Assembly: GCA_024449915.1 (NCBI GenBank) | Contig: JAMZAV010000365.1 | Location: 310,001-374,000, forward strand | Length of the DNA stretch: 64,000 nucleotides | From: Sweltsa coloradensis | Lineage: Eukaryota > Arthropoda > Insecta > Plecoptera > Chloroperlidae | Direction of reading: 5' to 3' | Shown: positions 1 to 11,900 of the stretch, one piece after another | How positions within the stretch are numbered: position 1 is the stretch's first letter | How the letters are laid out: each line of letters starts with the position of its first letter | Made by a program: the position numbers and the translations under genes | The notes under the pieces: generated by a model | Databases searched by the model: none | Seen by the model: the letters and a program-made list of their open reading frames with translations, nothing else | Told to the model about the DNA's origin: nothing

Positions 1-785
1 AAATCTCTGTAAGGTCCATTGGATAATGTGTTCGCGCACTCAGTAGACACATTATCAAGTAGGCCTTGACTTAGGGAACTAAGATGGCGCTTATACATTG
101 TGGAAGTACAAGCGAAGACCCACCTTACAGCAGCTGTTAGGTATCTAGTGGACCCTGATGTTATTAATATTATTTAGGAGGCTTTGAAAGACTCTTGGTC
201 AACAAAATAGTCAATATCTAGAAGGCAAATACAATTTTATCAAAACAAAAGCATAAAACAAACTTTAGTGGTTTGCAAATAAGACTTGACAGCCAAGATA
301 GAATTATTCGAAATTAATTAGAAACTAAGGCAAATATAAGATCTAAGGCATAGTCTTAATGCTATGCCTAGGCCAAGGTATCGATATATAATGCTCTCTT
401 TACCTTCCATATTATATTTCTTCTAGGCTTGATAGTTTCTCTGGTGAATAGAGAATTTTCCTTTGACATTAGCAGCCATGTTTCTTATTTATGTCGAAAA
501 TTCAGTTCACAGGGCGATATAAATAATGGCACCAAGAGTTGACCACGAGATGTCGGTGAAAGAGGTATCTTTCAGACCTCTTGATTTATATATGACCCTG
601 GCTGTACATACCACCTATGCGGGTTGCTGTATAGTTTTTGAACAAAATCCGATCGTTGGTTATAAAAATTTTTTTTTTTAAAAATGTTCCGATCGTAACG
701 AAATTTTGCAGGGTCAATAAGGACAACATTCTCTCCTATTTTACAAATTTTCAGCTAAATTGGTCAAGACCTTAAAGACTTATTG
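1..785. other. Unassigned, AT-rich
   Basis: No coding region or repeat boundary is recognised. The part from about 545 holds poly-T near 669-680 and sentences of sequence resembling the interior of the Helentron-like elements seen elsewhere, so it may belong to the element whose 3' end is at 876, but I cannot show a 5' end. Confidence 0.3.
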
Positions 786-814
786 GTATGTAACATTATG
801 GGAATGTCGTACTC

Positions 815-876
815 TGGTCGTGTTGCACGAACCGGTGCTCGCTCAACAACGCGACGGGACTTTAGCGTTTTCCTAG
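815..876 (+). mobile_element. Helentron-like 3' terminus (5' end not found)
   Basis: The segment ends GCGTTTTCCTAG followed by T and contains the AACGC...GCGTT stem also found at the 3' ends of the complete elements at 19863-20808, 34750-36056 and 36541-37110. Just upstream GCTCGCTCAA resembles the subterminal inverted-repeat arm of those elements. Only the 3' end is certain; the internal sequence differs from the other copies, so this is a third family or a strongly diverged member. Confidence 0.5.
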
Positions 877-1282
877 TACTTACTAATATGATGCAACTAT
901 TTATCCATCACATTGGCAGCCTCCATCACTTCTTGCAGGGAAAACACCCAGAGTTTCAATATCAACATAACATATTTCATATTCATTTATTTGATCTGTA
1001 TTTGTACGTAACACCATTGCAGTGTTTGTTCGTAATAAGTGGGCTCGGGGCTTAACAATAATGGCAAATTATGCTGGGGAATCAATACTACGATGATGAT
1101 AGGGTGCTGTGGTGACATAGTAACATTCAAGCAACGAGGCATATATAAAATATAATTAATTTTGAAAAAAATTCCCACAGTTTGTTAGCGTGTTTCATCA
1201 ACTGCGTCTGTTTAGACGCACAACAGAAAATATGTATGACAAAATGGCACAACAGTTACAGCTCAAGCTACACTTACATACA

Positions 1283-1600
1283 GTAGTTAGCACTCAGATG
1301 GTCTAGGTTCAAGTCCCAGACAGGTTGACTTTCCAAGTACACATCACACACTCAACAGATGACAACCACAAATAAATAACAACAATTAATTAAATATTCA
1401 GCTACAAAAAATTAGTAAATACAGACGGGCTGACTTTCAAGTACACAACAGACAACAAACACTTTCATAGAACATTGACAATTAAATATTCTTGCAACAA
1501 TATAGTAGTTAATACAGTCAGATGGTCTGGGTTCGAGTCCCAGACAGGCTGACTTTCCAAGTACACAATACACAACACGTTCTTAACAGACATATTCGCG
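1283..1600 (+). repeat. tRNA-like B-box repeat units (two copies)
   Basis: Two units contain a TCTRGGTTCRAGTCCCAGA core (near 1300-1320 and 1524-1544), a perfect T-arm stem CTGGG/CCCAG around a Pol III B-box, followed by the shared tail CAGGYTGACTTTC and an ACAC-rich stretch. The same unit is in tandem at 3142-3520. No matching box A, anticodon arm or acceptor stem is visible, so these are tRNA-derived repeat units and not genes. Confidence 0.6.
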
Positions 1601-2089
1601 ATCGCAAAACTTCGATACGCAGTCTGGCGGGAGAAATGTTCCCCATAGCCAAAGGGTGCAGGCTAGCTGTGTCCAGGCTGGGCGCTTACGGGGCTTGCGT
1701 GCAGTGAAATAAGTAAAATGGAATTCCCTCCTATAAAAAGCGAGAAAAGTCTAGAGTATTGTTATGTTCCGTCTGCAGCACATTGACAAACAAAAATATT
1801 AACGTATCCTTCCGTCAGTTCCCAAAGGAAACCCAATATGTTAGTGTAACTGACGGCTTTGCCAACTCTGTGGTTATACTTATACCAACAGACGAAAGAA
1901 ATGGGGACGACTATTAGATTTATTTAGTTGTCCTCCCTTGTAAATCAGTTTCTTAACTGAATAAAATAGACGTGAAATAATTTAATTAAGCTTAATCAAT
2001 AAATACAAATAACATGTCGGAGTGTACATAATCGTACGGTCATAGGCGATACCACCTAACATAGGCTAATAGCTTCCGACCCCCACAGT
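1601..2089. other. Unassigned
   Basis: Nothing recognised. A short open frame at 1522-1707 is only the continuation of a repeat unit. Confidence 0.3.
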
Positions 2090-2091
2090 AC

Positions 2092-2162
2092 AATGTGGCA
2101 GAGTGGTAGCGAGAGTGAGTTCTATGCGAAAGGTCGGCTGTTCAAATCTTCGTTAGGTCGTT
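2092..2162 (+). repeat. tRNA-like (SINE-head-like) sequence
   Basis: TGGCAGAGTGGTAGCGAG resembles a Pol III box A, and about 40 bases later GGCTGTTCAAATC resembles box B; a T-run follows at 2162-2170. The acceptor and anticodon stems do not close, so this looks like a tRNA-derived SINE head or tRNA pseudogene. Confidence 0.4.
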
Positions 2163-2169
2163 ATTTTTT

Positions 2170-3140
2170 TAATATCCTATTTAGGACCAAGTTTTTCTGC
2201 AAATGATTTCATCACATTCGACCTCGTCGCGGACGCAATTCTACGTCGGAGATAATATATGTGTGGCAAGTACTATATGAAGAGAATCACGAGGTTCACA
2301 CTGTGCCTCCAACGACTGCGACTAGTGCTGAGTGCATTTATTGTAATTAAGTTTTAATATTGAACGTATAACATAGAATGAGAGAAACAAACAAAACGGA
2401 AAGATGGTCCATGTGTAATGTTGGCCTAGCCGTAGGCCTATGTTCAGCTATTCAGCACTGCTAGCCTTGAACATAGAACACAAATGGGGTCCTAATTATT
2501 ATTACGATGTGAAATATGTTTAGGCCTACAATGCATTTTTCAAGTCTACTAGAAGCAACTTACCGCATACGCATTCATACAGACACCTGACCAACAAACT
2601 CTCACATCACTGTAGGCCTACCACTTTCATCAGTGACCGTAGGCCTACGTCACTATTATTACGGCACGCCTAGAGCCAATCAAATCTTTGACCGAACAAA
2701 TGATTTTGCGCTATAATAACCTTTAGCCCATTATACATCAAAGTTATTACGGCTGGCCATAGGAATAAACACTGCCTTGATTATCACCTTGCTTTAAAAA
2801 TCCGGTAAAGGTGTGTAAATTGGAAGCTAACGCAATTGAATCTAGGCATAGCCCCAGCATTTTTAACAATTATCTTGGACACGTTCCACAATCCCGCACG
2901 TTACTAAACTACACTATTTATTATGGCCTCGCCTTCTTTTATATTGTCTAGTCGATTCACATCCATCTACGTATTTGAAAATATCTATAAATCTCAATCT
3001 TAAGTTTGACGTTTCTCCATCTACTACCCTTGTATTGACTTCCCTTGCACCCGTTGCTGCGGCCATGTTGGAAAATGACGCCACCGGCATTAAACCTTGA
3101 GACCGCGAATACAACCACTTTCTTAAAACATAAAAGATAA
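2170..3140. other. Unassigned, several TAGGCCTA palindromes
   Basis: No gene seen. The palindrome GTAGGCCTA or its parts occur several times near 2430-2660. A GCC-rich patch near 3040-3075 is not enough to call a promoter. Confidence 0.3.
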
Positions 3141-3141
3141 A

Positions 3142-3520
3142 TATTCAAGCAACAATAGAGTAGGTAACACAGTCGGATGGTCTGGGTTCAAGTCCCAGAC
3201 AGGATGACTTTAAAGAACACAACAGACAACAAACACTTTCATAGAACATTGACAATTTAATATTTTGCAACAATAGAGTAGGTAACACAGTCAGATGGTC
3301 TGGGTTCGAGTCCCAGACAGGCTGACTTTCAAGTACACAACACACACACACAACAGAGACAACTACTTTCATAGAACATTAACAATTAAATATTCAAGCA
3401 ACAATAGAGTAGTTAACACAGTCGAAGGTCTGGGTTCGAGTCCCAGACAGGCTGACTTTCAATTACACAACGCCCACACAATCGACGTACCCAAACACCT
3501 TCGATGAACATTAACAATTA
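3142..3520 (+). repeat. Tandem tRNA-like repeat, 3 units
   Basis: Three units of about 118-130 bp repeat the sequence GGTCTGGGTTC (starts near 3179, 3297, 3427), each with the T-arm-like hairpin, the GGMTGACTTT tail, an ACAC-rich run and a segment reading CATAGAACATTGACAATTAA. The units match those at 1283-1600. It resembles a tandemly amplified SINE fragment. Spacers are not unique, so this is not a CRISPR-type array. Confidence 0.65.
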
Positions 3521-3524
3521 TATA

Positions 3525-4500
3525 AATAAGTGTTTATTGAGTGTTTGATTAAACTCACTTACCAAAGTCACTGTTTTTTCTCGTACTCAGCAAATTTTCA
3601 ACGAAGGTCCCCTCATCTTCGTCCGGCCACGCCAGACACCGAGGTCTAAAGTGTTTTGGGTCTGGCTTGGGGGTGGGTGGGGTAGTAGGCAAGCTCTGGA
3701 TACATAATCTGCCACCAGAGGTCTCCAGATTGTGTGTAGTTCTAGGCTTGGTTGGCTGATGCCGCCAACTGCGCAGAGCATTGCTGCTGCTTTTTAATTT
3801 TGCGTGTTCTAGGGTTATTGTCATAAGATTTTAGATTCGTCCCATTTTATTGGTTGATTGCATTCATACTTATGGTCTTTGAGTCGCGAGTAATGTGTTC
3901 CCTTTTCTACTGCTTGTTTGTGTTCATTTATCCGCACTGACACTGGTCTTTCTGTCTCACCGAAGTATGTACGATTGCATCCACAGGGGATCGAATAAAC
4001 AACGTGTTTTGACGCCTCGACCGGGTTGTAAGGTTTCGTCTTAGTGAGGACACTTCTTAGGGTCAGGGGGACCAGAAAAACTGTCCTCAAATTAAAACGA
4101 TGGGGATTCTACGTAATTTTTCGCTAATTCCTGGAATGTATTGAACAATGATTGTGGCCGTAGGTTTTTCTATGGGAGTCGCTGGTCGTACAGTATTGTC
4201 GACTCAACGCTATCCAGTTATTGCGAAGGGATAGTCATTACTTACAAAGGCGTTATGTAGTATACTTGTTTCCTCTAGGTGTCTGCGTTAGAGCAAACAT
4301 TTTTGCCCTCGTAACGAGACGTGTGACTTTTTAACTTGTAGAGGGTGGTTTGAATTATGATGCAAGTACTGGGTAGTGTGTGTTGGTTTCCGGTAGACTG
4401 ATGTGATTGAAGTTGGGTTGGATGCAATATTGTTGTGGATATTTGTGTTGCTGTTGTTGTTAACATTATTGCATGTGGTATGCTGATAGAGAAATCTACC
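3525..4500 (-). pseudogene. Penelope-like element, 3' fragment (RT C-terminus plus GIY-YIG), left arm
   Basis: On the minus strand, reading from 4500 down, broken frames give SVYRKPTHTTQYL followed by N-H-P-L, typical of the C-terminal part of Penelope-like reverse transcriptases. Then comes a segment ending in IPGISEKLRRI and an 89-residue open stretch at 3821-4090. That stretch has VVYSIPC, TYFGETER and R-x-x-EHK, the GIY-YIG endonuclease signature with Y-F-G in place of Y-I-G. Stops and frameshifts separate the two parts, so it is dead. An AATAAA-containing tail lies near 3525-3545. It is the mirror of the copy at 4515-5500. A host GIY-YIG nuclease is unlikely because the RT part sits upstream. 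Confidence 0.8.
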
Positions 4501-4514
4501 AGTGTACCTGTCCT

Positions 4515-5500
4515 ACCACATGCAATAACATCAACATCAACAACAACAATAGCGACAAAAATATCCATAACAATCCAACCCAACTTCAATCACATCAGTT
4601 TACCGTAAACCAACACACACTACCCAGTAGTACTTGCATTTTAATTTAAACCACCCTCTACAAGTTAAAAAAGGAACAGTCACATGTCTCGTTACGAGGC
4701 AAAAAAATGTTTGCTCTAACGCAGACACCTAGAGGAATAGAGTTTACTACAAAACGCCTTCGTAAGTAATGACTATCCCTCTACACTTTGCAATAATTGG
4801 ATTGAGTGTTGAGTCGACAATACTGTACGACCAGCGACTCCCTTAGATAAACCTACGGCTACAATCATCGTTGATTACATTCCAGGAATTTGTGAAAAAT
4901 TACGTAGAATCGCCCATCGTTTTAATTTGAGGACAGTTTTCCGCTCGCCCTGACCCTCAGAAGTGTCCTCACTAAGACGAAACCTTACAACCCGGTTGAG
5001 GCGTCAAAACTTGGTTTATTCGATCCCCTGAGGATGCAATCGTACATACTTCGGTGAGACAGAAAGACCAGTGTGAGTGCGTATAAATGAACATAAAAAA
5101 ACAGTAGGAAAGGGAACAATTTGCTCGCGACTCAAATACCGTAAGTATGAATGCAGTCGACCAATAAAGTGGGACAAATCTAAAATCTTATTTAAAGACA
5201 ATAACCCTAGAACGCGCAAAATTAAAAAGCAGCTTCAATGCTCTGCGCAGTTGGCAGCATCAGCCAACCAAGCCTAGAACTACATACAAGCTGGAGACCT
5301 CTGGTGGCAGATTATGTATCCAGAGCTTGCCTACTAGCCAACCCACCCCCAAGCCAGACCCAAAACACTTTAGACCTCGGTGTGTCTGGCGTGGCCGGAT
5401 GAAGATGAGGAGACCCTCGTCGAAAATTAGCTGAGTCCGGGAAAAAAACAGTGACTTTGGTAAGTGAGTTTAATGAAACATTTCAATAAACATTATATTT
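4515..5500 (+). pseudogene. Penelope-like element, 3' fragment, right arm of palindrome
   Basis: This is an inverted copy of the left arm. It repeats the V-Y-R-K-P-T-type and GIY-YIG-type segments in shifted frames: the open stretch at 5077-5277 gives RINEHKKTVG and KYECSRPIKWDKSKIL, followed by the element's C-terminus and a 3' UTR with CAATAAACATT. Differences from the left arm (small indels, more frameshifts in the endonuclease part) show the arms have diverged. Both arms point outward from a centre near 4505. Confidence 0.75.
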
Positions 5501-6477
5501 CCGGGTCAAATAGCTAACGAACTAATATCAAAGAAAAAAGCTTTTAACACTTCTTGTTCCAACGAAAGAATGCAGATGCTTGGTAGTGGTGGGGGTAGAA
5601 TGAATGCGCGATAAATGGAACGCCGAACGCCTTTGTGTATGAAAGAGAAATATCTTTTAGCAACGCAAACAAAATTTATCTGTGCTAGATCACAGATTTC
5701 CTCCGTGTGCTAGATCTACGCTGCTTTAGCGTGAATAGAGTTGACAAAGTTGTTTGGTTGGGAAAACAATTTCGAGCCATTTGCATTCTTTCGTTAAGGC
5801 CACTATAGAGTAGTTTGCATAGCCAGATGACCTGGGTTCAAGTCCTAGACAGGCTTGACTTTAAATACCTACACACAACAGATGTACATGTAACACTTTT
5901 CAACTGGTCAAGCATAATTATAGCTTGAGCATCAATAGCAAAGTTGGCATAGATAGTTGAACTGGGTTTAGGTCCCGGGAGGCTGGTTTGTTATTTGTTT
6001 TGCAGATACTTTCTCCATTTAGCTAGTAGGTGCTGAAATTCCACCTACTAGCTCTTCTCAAGACCTTCAACATGTACTTCGAGCTGCTTCCCTGGCTTTG
6101 CATATCGCTATATGCCACGTTGTGTTTTTTCAGATACCTGCTTGAAGTACGACTAGTACGTATTTTAATGCGAAGAACTTCTGAACATCTCTGCTTAACT
6201 CAACAAACTTCGCTCTCGGCACGTCTACCATGTTCCGTCAAACCCTGCTAGAATCTCTACCCCACACCACACCTCCACAACTTGGTTGGGTGACTATGTG
6301 CTAATCCTTATCACATTGCAATTTCAAGGCCATGGACATAGCCTCTTTTTCCACTGCCATTTCATGTACAGTACTGTTCAATATACTTGTTAAACCCATG
6401 CTCTTGTTGTGTTCATTTTCTTGTACTTTAATACCATTTACTCTCTTTCCACTCTAGTTACTCCTACCTGAGCTTCA
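5501..6477. other. Mostly unassigned; one tRNA-like B-box unit
   Basis: At 5800-5870 a diverged unit of the repeat at 3142-3520 is present (CCTGGGTTCAAGTCC, then CAGGCTTGACTTT), and a weaker one near 5945-5985. The rest is unassigned; short open frames there have no recognisable content. Confidence 0.4.
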
Positions 6478-6752
6478 TAAACTAGTTCATGGGATGAACT
6501 TGGGTTATGATCAAGGTTACATCCTGAAGTGAAGGAGTGGATCAGGATTCATGACTACTGCGATGGTGGAAGAGTCGACTTACAGTGATGTAGTACTCCA
6601 GTGCAAGAACTCCTTGCACTGGAGTACTTACATTACTGTAAGCTTCCGACTCTTCCACCATTGTTGCAGTTGTCATGAATCTAAATCCACTCCTTCACTT
6701 CAGGATTAACCTTGATCATAACTCAAGTTCATCTCATGAACTAGTTTATGGA
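6478..6752. repeat. Fold-back element, arms about 130 bp
   Basis: The arms starting AAACTAGTTCATGGGATGAA and ending TTCATCTCATGAACTAGTTT are reverse complements with scattered mismatches. They meet at AGTGCAAGAACTCCTTGCACT near 6601-6621, leaving almost no loop. It looks like a snap-back MITE or a palindromic duplication. Confidence 0.75.
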
Positions 6753-6925
6753 CTTAGTCTTTTTTTTCAAGGTTACATTTTGGAGTTGACCTAGTTCCTT
6801 TCCTCGTGACCTAATTAATGGACTTAGCTGTTTTTTCCAAGGCCATTTACTAGGTCAGCTGCTAACCTTGCAAGGTTAGCAGTTGACCTAGTTTATGGAC
6901 ATAGCCATTTTTTTCAAGGCTAACT
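6753..6925. repeat. Degenerate short repeats with a 42-bp palindrome
   Basis: A phrase like TTATGGACTTAGYY followed by a T-run and CAAGG recurs three times (near 6746, 6812, 6893) with a relative at about 6330. Between two of them lies a near-perfect palindrome at 6850-6891 centred on CTTGCAAG. Confidence 0.55.
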
Positions 6926-7035
6926 AAGTACAATAAATAATAATTATTATTAATAAATAATAATAATTATTAATTAATAAATAATAATAATTATTATATT
7001 AATAAATAATAATAGTAAATAATAACAATTCATTG
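6926..7035. repeat. TAA/TAAT low-complexity tract
   Basis: Irregular AATAATTATTAATAAAT sequence of about 110 bp. Confidence 0.8.
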
Positions 7036-7735
7036 GAAAAATATATAATTTATTAACAATATTAAATAAAATATACAATTATTATACAATTTACATGAAA
7101 AACAAGCAAAAAATGGATAAAAAGTACAAAAACTGCGCCAAAAAAGCGCTTTTTATACTACCTAAGTCTTTTTTGCACTTCAGAGCTACCACCCCCCACG
7201 AAAAAAGTTTTCACTCAAACGGAGTGTTCTCCCCAATGCAGAAACAGGACTGATGATGAAACTCGAAGATGCCCACTTCCTAAACATTTAGTTGTGATTG
7301 AACCTACAAGGGGGTTCAATCACAACTAAGATATTCAGAAAATGGCAACCTCTAGTGAGATTCCATATCAGCCCTGTCAGTGCAATGCAGATAACACTCT
7401 GTTCAAGTGTAGCAAAAGTAGCAAAAGCAGCAAAAGAGTCAAAATAGCCAACACCACTATGCAGGACGATGCAGCTATGAGAACAAATACACTAGGTCTC
7501 CTCCTGGGGTTAAGTGGCTATCATTGCTCCTAGTTTTATTAAGTATTGAAAACCCTCAAGTACTTCTGTGCTTGCAAAATAAACAGTACCCTTCTTAATT
7601 CTTTGGAAATTACATTTATTTATTTCATGTCTATCCCCTATTCACTCACACAAAACTGATTTTCAGTAGGGGAAGCCTGATATGGCAATTCACAAACCAG
7701 AAAGGGAGTAGGCCTACTTACTTTTATTAAATTGT
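7036..7735. other. Unassigned
   Basis: AT-rich. A short direct inverted pair (ACCTACAAGGGGGTTCAATCACAAC against GTTGTGATTGAACC in part) is present near 7290-7325. The open frame at 7342-7533 is Ser/Lys-rich low complexity. No gene recognised. Confidence 0.3.
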
Positions 7736-7743
7736 GAACACAA

Positions 7744-8474
7744 TAGGGATGCACAACGATTAAATAAAAAATATTGATAATTGAAAACGTGACTGTATTA
7801 CGTGTGTGTATTATTGATCAATGATCCATAATATCAAACGATGGCGTGATCAAGACAATGTCTCAAAAAGATCAACACCAAATTTTATTATTTATAAAAT
7901 AAACAAATAAATTCATATTTAAGAGTCTACCCACTCAGTCTCATAACTGATTTTCAGTGGGAGTCATTTTAGTCTAGACCTGGTGGCTAAATATCAAACT
8001 ATAATCATTCACCAAATTGAATAGGGAAAGAAGAAACGAGAGGGGTAGCTGCGTGAAACTGGCTGGTTAACATAAATACATAAATATTTACAAAACAAGA
8101 TTCACAATGTCATGTTTCGGCCAACGTGGCCTTGGTCACCGACCGTTGCAAGAAGAAAGAACTACGTTGGCCAAAACGTACGACATTGTGTGTCTTGTTT
8201 TGTATAAATATTTATGTTAACCTGCCCGTTTCATGCAGCTACCCATCTCGTTTTTAGGTTGGCTGTTGGTCTCCTTTCTTCTTTCCCCAACCACAAACAC
8301 TAACCTAGCCGATAGGCATTCTATCACAACCAACCAAATTGAATAGTAATGATATGGCATAATCACACTCACAGGGAATATGATGTGACAAATTTTTGAC
8401 TTGTTTCAGAAAACATGCAATTATATTTTTTTTATAATATGGCCTAACATTATTGATTATTGTGTGCATCCCTA
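7744..8474. mobile_element. hAT-type non-autonomous DNA transposon
   Basis: Terminal inverted repeats start TAGGGATGCACA on both sides, and both continue into ATTGATWATTG-type sequence. The flanking octamers are GAACACAA (7736-7743) and GAACAAAC (8475-8482), 6 of 8 matching, which fits an old 8-bp hAT target duplication. No transposase is present. A second fold-back element sits inside at about 8025-8332. Confidence 0.65.
8025..8332. mobile_element. Fold-back element nested in the hAT-type element
   Basis: Arms beginning GGAAAGAAGAAACGAG and GGGTAGCTGC are repeated in reverse near 8165-8332, with a loop around 8130-8165. The 14-bp string ACCAAATTGAATAG occurs exactly at both borders (8011-8024 and 8333-8346) and looks like a target-site duplication. 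Both lie inside the element at 7744-8474, so this insertion is the younger event. Confidence 0.65.
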
Positions 8475-8547
8475 GAACAAACACCTGAGGTCAAAAGTCC
8501 TAGCCTGGATCTAATCCAAGCTGCAACTAATTATAGCCTCGTATCTG

Positions 8548-8562
8548 CCCCCCCCCCCCCCC
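8548..8562. repeat. Poly-C run, 15
   Basis: Homopolymer, also a likely assembly weak point. Confidence 0.9.
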
Positions 8563-8625
8563 AGTCAAGCAAGCACAGAAGCGTTTAAGGGTTGCCAATG
8601 AGCTCAATTATTGCTCGTGTTTAAA

Positions 8626-8903
8626 GCGGCAGACCCCTGCCAACATTATGTTATGTGGTTTTGCGAGAACTATAGCCTGCAAGAAAAAAGATTGTAATGT
8701 TATGGTAAGTAAGTTTTTAATTAGACATTTAAATAATTAAACGCATAATCGAAATACAAACCATACCGATTATTATATTTAAATAATTTTTATTGCATTA
8801 TATAATTCAAACAAAACCACATTACTGTTGCAATCAGTTTTTAGATATTTTGCACCGTTTTCGAGATATAACTAAAACACTGTAACTGCCGGGGTCTACC
8901 ACC
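8626..8903. mobile_element. MITE with TTAA target duplication
   Basis: TIRs read AGCGGCAGACCCC at the left and, in reverse complement, GGTGGTAGACCCC at the right, each outside bordered by TTAA (8622-8625, 8904-8907). TTAA targets are used by piggyBac and Kolobok-type transposons. The interior, for example the stretch around GTGGTTTTGCGAGAACTATAG and TTTTTAGATATTTTGCACCG, recurs at 51483-51850. Confidence 0.65.
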
Positions 8904-8907
8904 TTAA

Positions 8908-11900
8908 GAAGCCTGGTTCTTCTGGGTCGCAATGTATAAGTTCTCACAACTGTCGGCCACAACGATAGGTCTGTTCATTTCTAGTACATAAGTTAGAAAG
9001 CAAACAAGGTTCTCCATAATTTGGTTGATGGCTACAACAATATGGCTTACATATAATTGAATTTATTGAATTGTTGCATATGAATACAGTATAGTACATT
9101 CTTCAAAGCAGTGTTGTCTGTAAGCAATGTATCAACATATAGCCTAATATTTGGCTCCCGTTCAGTTACAAAAACTGCCAAACTGCTTTGAAAGAATGCG
9201 CACTCTTTACAAATTAAAATCTTAATCTTGAAATCGGTTTGTTTTTGGCAAAACAGGGAAATAAATAACCTTCAACAGATAATGGTGTATAAACTATTAT
9301 CAAACCAATGCTTTGGTCAAGGTCAGTTAATAAACAAAAACAAATCTGTACATAGAGCCGACCCACTCAGATGCAAGCTACTGATTTTCAGTGTGGACAT
9401 AATTACTGTGAATGATTTCTTATGTGCTTTATTGTTGGCTCCAAAGTCACCTTCTACAGTTTAAAAACTTGCTGGAACCAGGATTTGAACCCGGGACCTT
9501 CTGCATTGAAAAGTGGGTGAAGCCCAAAGGACCAACAAGAATTCAGGCACAAACCACACACACAAACGCAAGCAGAAACCTACAAGTTTGTGTGTGCTTT
9601 GTAAATTGGATTATTTAACTAATTTGAAGTGACAATGATGATTACTATATCATGTCAGCAATGTTTACCATTAAAAAATGCACCTTTCTAGTTGATATCT
9701 CTATATTTGATTTAATGTATGTCTTTTGGAATTATTATTCATTGAGTAAGTAGTTACTAATTGAATTGCACACAAAGACACAACATTATTGCAATGCAAC
9801 AACTGCGTACCAGTATACTTACTACTTAGGATACCAGAGAATAGTATTTGTGTAGTATCAAACTTATTGACAAAACTTGACAAACCGTATATTTTAGGCC
9901 TACATGCAATACGTAGTATCGGATCACTATCATGTACATGTCGATTGGCAAATTAATACTACTAGACTCTTATCTAGTCAATGTGTCTGTCTTGTCAACA
10001 CTTAAAAAATCGGGTTTGCCAAAAACGAAACCTGTTTCAAGTTTACCTGAAAAACACTATAAACTTATATATATAATATATATATATATATATAGGGCCT
10101 TCTAGACCGAAGGATATTATACAAAAGGCCCTACCGGTACTGAGAAAGAGTTTATTGTTGTAGCCAAATTGAACAGACCTATTGTTGATTGCAAGTATGC
10201 CAGTCAGTCATCCATGATACATAATCAAGAGAGCTGCCTTAGAGAACAACATATAAAACCAGGGCCACTTGCAAATCATGGTGTCAGTATATCTAGGAGT
10301 ATTGTAATCAGAAAATGTTTGAAAGCAAAACTGTAATTTGCAATTGACCACGATTAGGGATAACATCACCACCACCTTGGAGTTATGTGAGAGAATTAAA
10401 ACTTGTTGACATATACAGCAATCTTGTAGAGTACCAAACTAAAGGTTTTACTTGTGACAAGGTCACACGACATCTAAATATTCCAACTTGGTACTATACC
10501 TACATAACGGCCAGTAGTAAAAGCGAGTAGGCCTTCTCATCACTATAAATAATAAAATATATAAAGGTAGTTGTAAAACGCAATGCTTGAAACAAAATAC
10601 AGTAGTCTCCCCTAGCTCAAAGAACCCCAAAAATCAAAAGTTAAGTTATAAAAAAATTAACCAACAGAACTAATTAAACATTAACCCTTTGGCCTAGGCA
10701 TATACCAAAGCTTCTGTATGGACTTCCAACACTACTTTGAATAAACCGAGATTGAATTAAATGGGGTTTATTGTACACTTTCGTGGAGATTTGTCACTAA
10801 ACCATACAGCACGACAAGGAATAAGTACTGACCTCGCTGGCCTCTTTTCGCTTAGCATACCTATTTCTATACATATTTGCAACAAAATTGCTAAAACGTT
10901 TTCTGAAATTGAGTTTAGGCCTAATTGACGGCATAGTCAACAACCAACATGTAAATTAAAATTAAAAAGTAATAAAGATATTGATAAAAAGGTAATCCCA
11001 ATTCAAAAGTCATTAGACCTACCTGTGTGTAGTAAATGAATAAAAAATCACTTAAAACTCCATTACCGCAATTTAACCAATCTAAAATACTGGTTGGACT
11101 ACGTTATTAGAAATTACTTGTCAATAAAGTGCAACATGTTATGAGTCAATTCCTCAATAGGTCTAGATAGCTATGATTTCATTTTTGATTGAGCGCCGTA
11201 ATATTAGGTATTAAAATATATTCCGTGTGGGACAAACATCTCAACGTAAGTACAACATTGGTAGACCTCAACTATAATCTTTTGAAGATACCGGTACTCT
11301 ACAATGTAGGCCCTACACAGTAATCTACTCACACATGATGCTGTTTATGTCAATAAGTTTCAGGCACAAAGTATTGTACAGATCACTCACAAGTTCATGG
11401 ATGGATTACAAAATAAAGGAGATAACCTTTGATATCTTCACTCGTTCAGTGGCTCAACTAGTGCCAACGATGAAATGAAAGCATCGTATGACACTAAGTC
11501 AGCCATTGTACCCACTTGGGCAGTTCTTTAGAGTGCACGCTGGTGAAATGTTAAAATTATATTGATTTATCCACTGTAACAATTAACAATGTGAATCAAT
11601 CAAGCAATTCACTTCATATCGGAACAGCTTCAAGAGTGTTGAGTAGTTGTGATTTTATATGGAGAGCTATTGTCATGATTTTGTGATCCATCCAATAAGT
11701 AACGGGAGAATAGAAGGCTGTGGGTGACACCAAGAAAACAACATGGAACAAAGACAAGCAATTGAGTTGCTCCATCTACAAGCTGTGTGTGTGTGGTGTA
11801 TTGTGTACTGCAGTAATAAGTATGGTACGCATAAGGACGGAGATAAATTTGGAAATAACTTTTAATTTAATTAATAACTCAAAAACTCTATAAAAAAAGT

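Larger units (their letters stand above)
3525..5500. repeat. Large inverted repeat (about 0.97-kb arms)
   Basis: The two Penelope-like fragments are arranged as an inverted repeat with a centre of roughly 30-40 bases around 4480-4520, bordered by GCATGTGGTA and TACCACATGC. Arm identity looks high by eye but includes indels. Confidence 0.8.

Noticed and set aside
3142..3520. CRISPR-like regular repeats
   Set aside because: The whole unit is repeated, not short repeats with unique spacers; it is a eukaryotic tRNA-like tandem repeat.
3821..4090. Host GIY-YIG nuclease gene
   Set aside because: Upstream Penelope-type RT sequence and the inverted second copy show that it is part of a retroelement.
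7342..7533. Small Ser/Lys-rich protein
   Set aside because: Low-complexity AGCAAAAG repeat; no support.
10066..10132. Intrinsic terminator-like hairpin after (TA)n
   Set aside because: The AGGGCCTT/AAGGCCCT pair is spaced by about 25 bases in eukaryotic-looking DNA with no gene before it.
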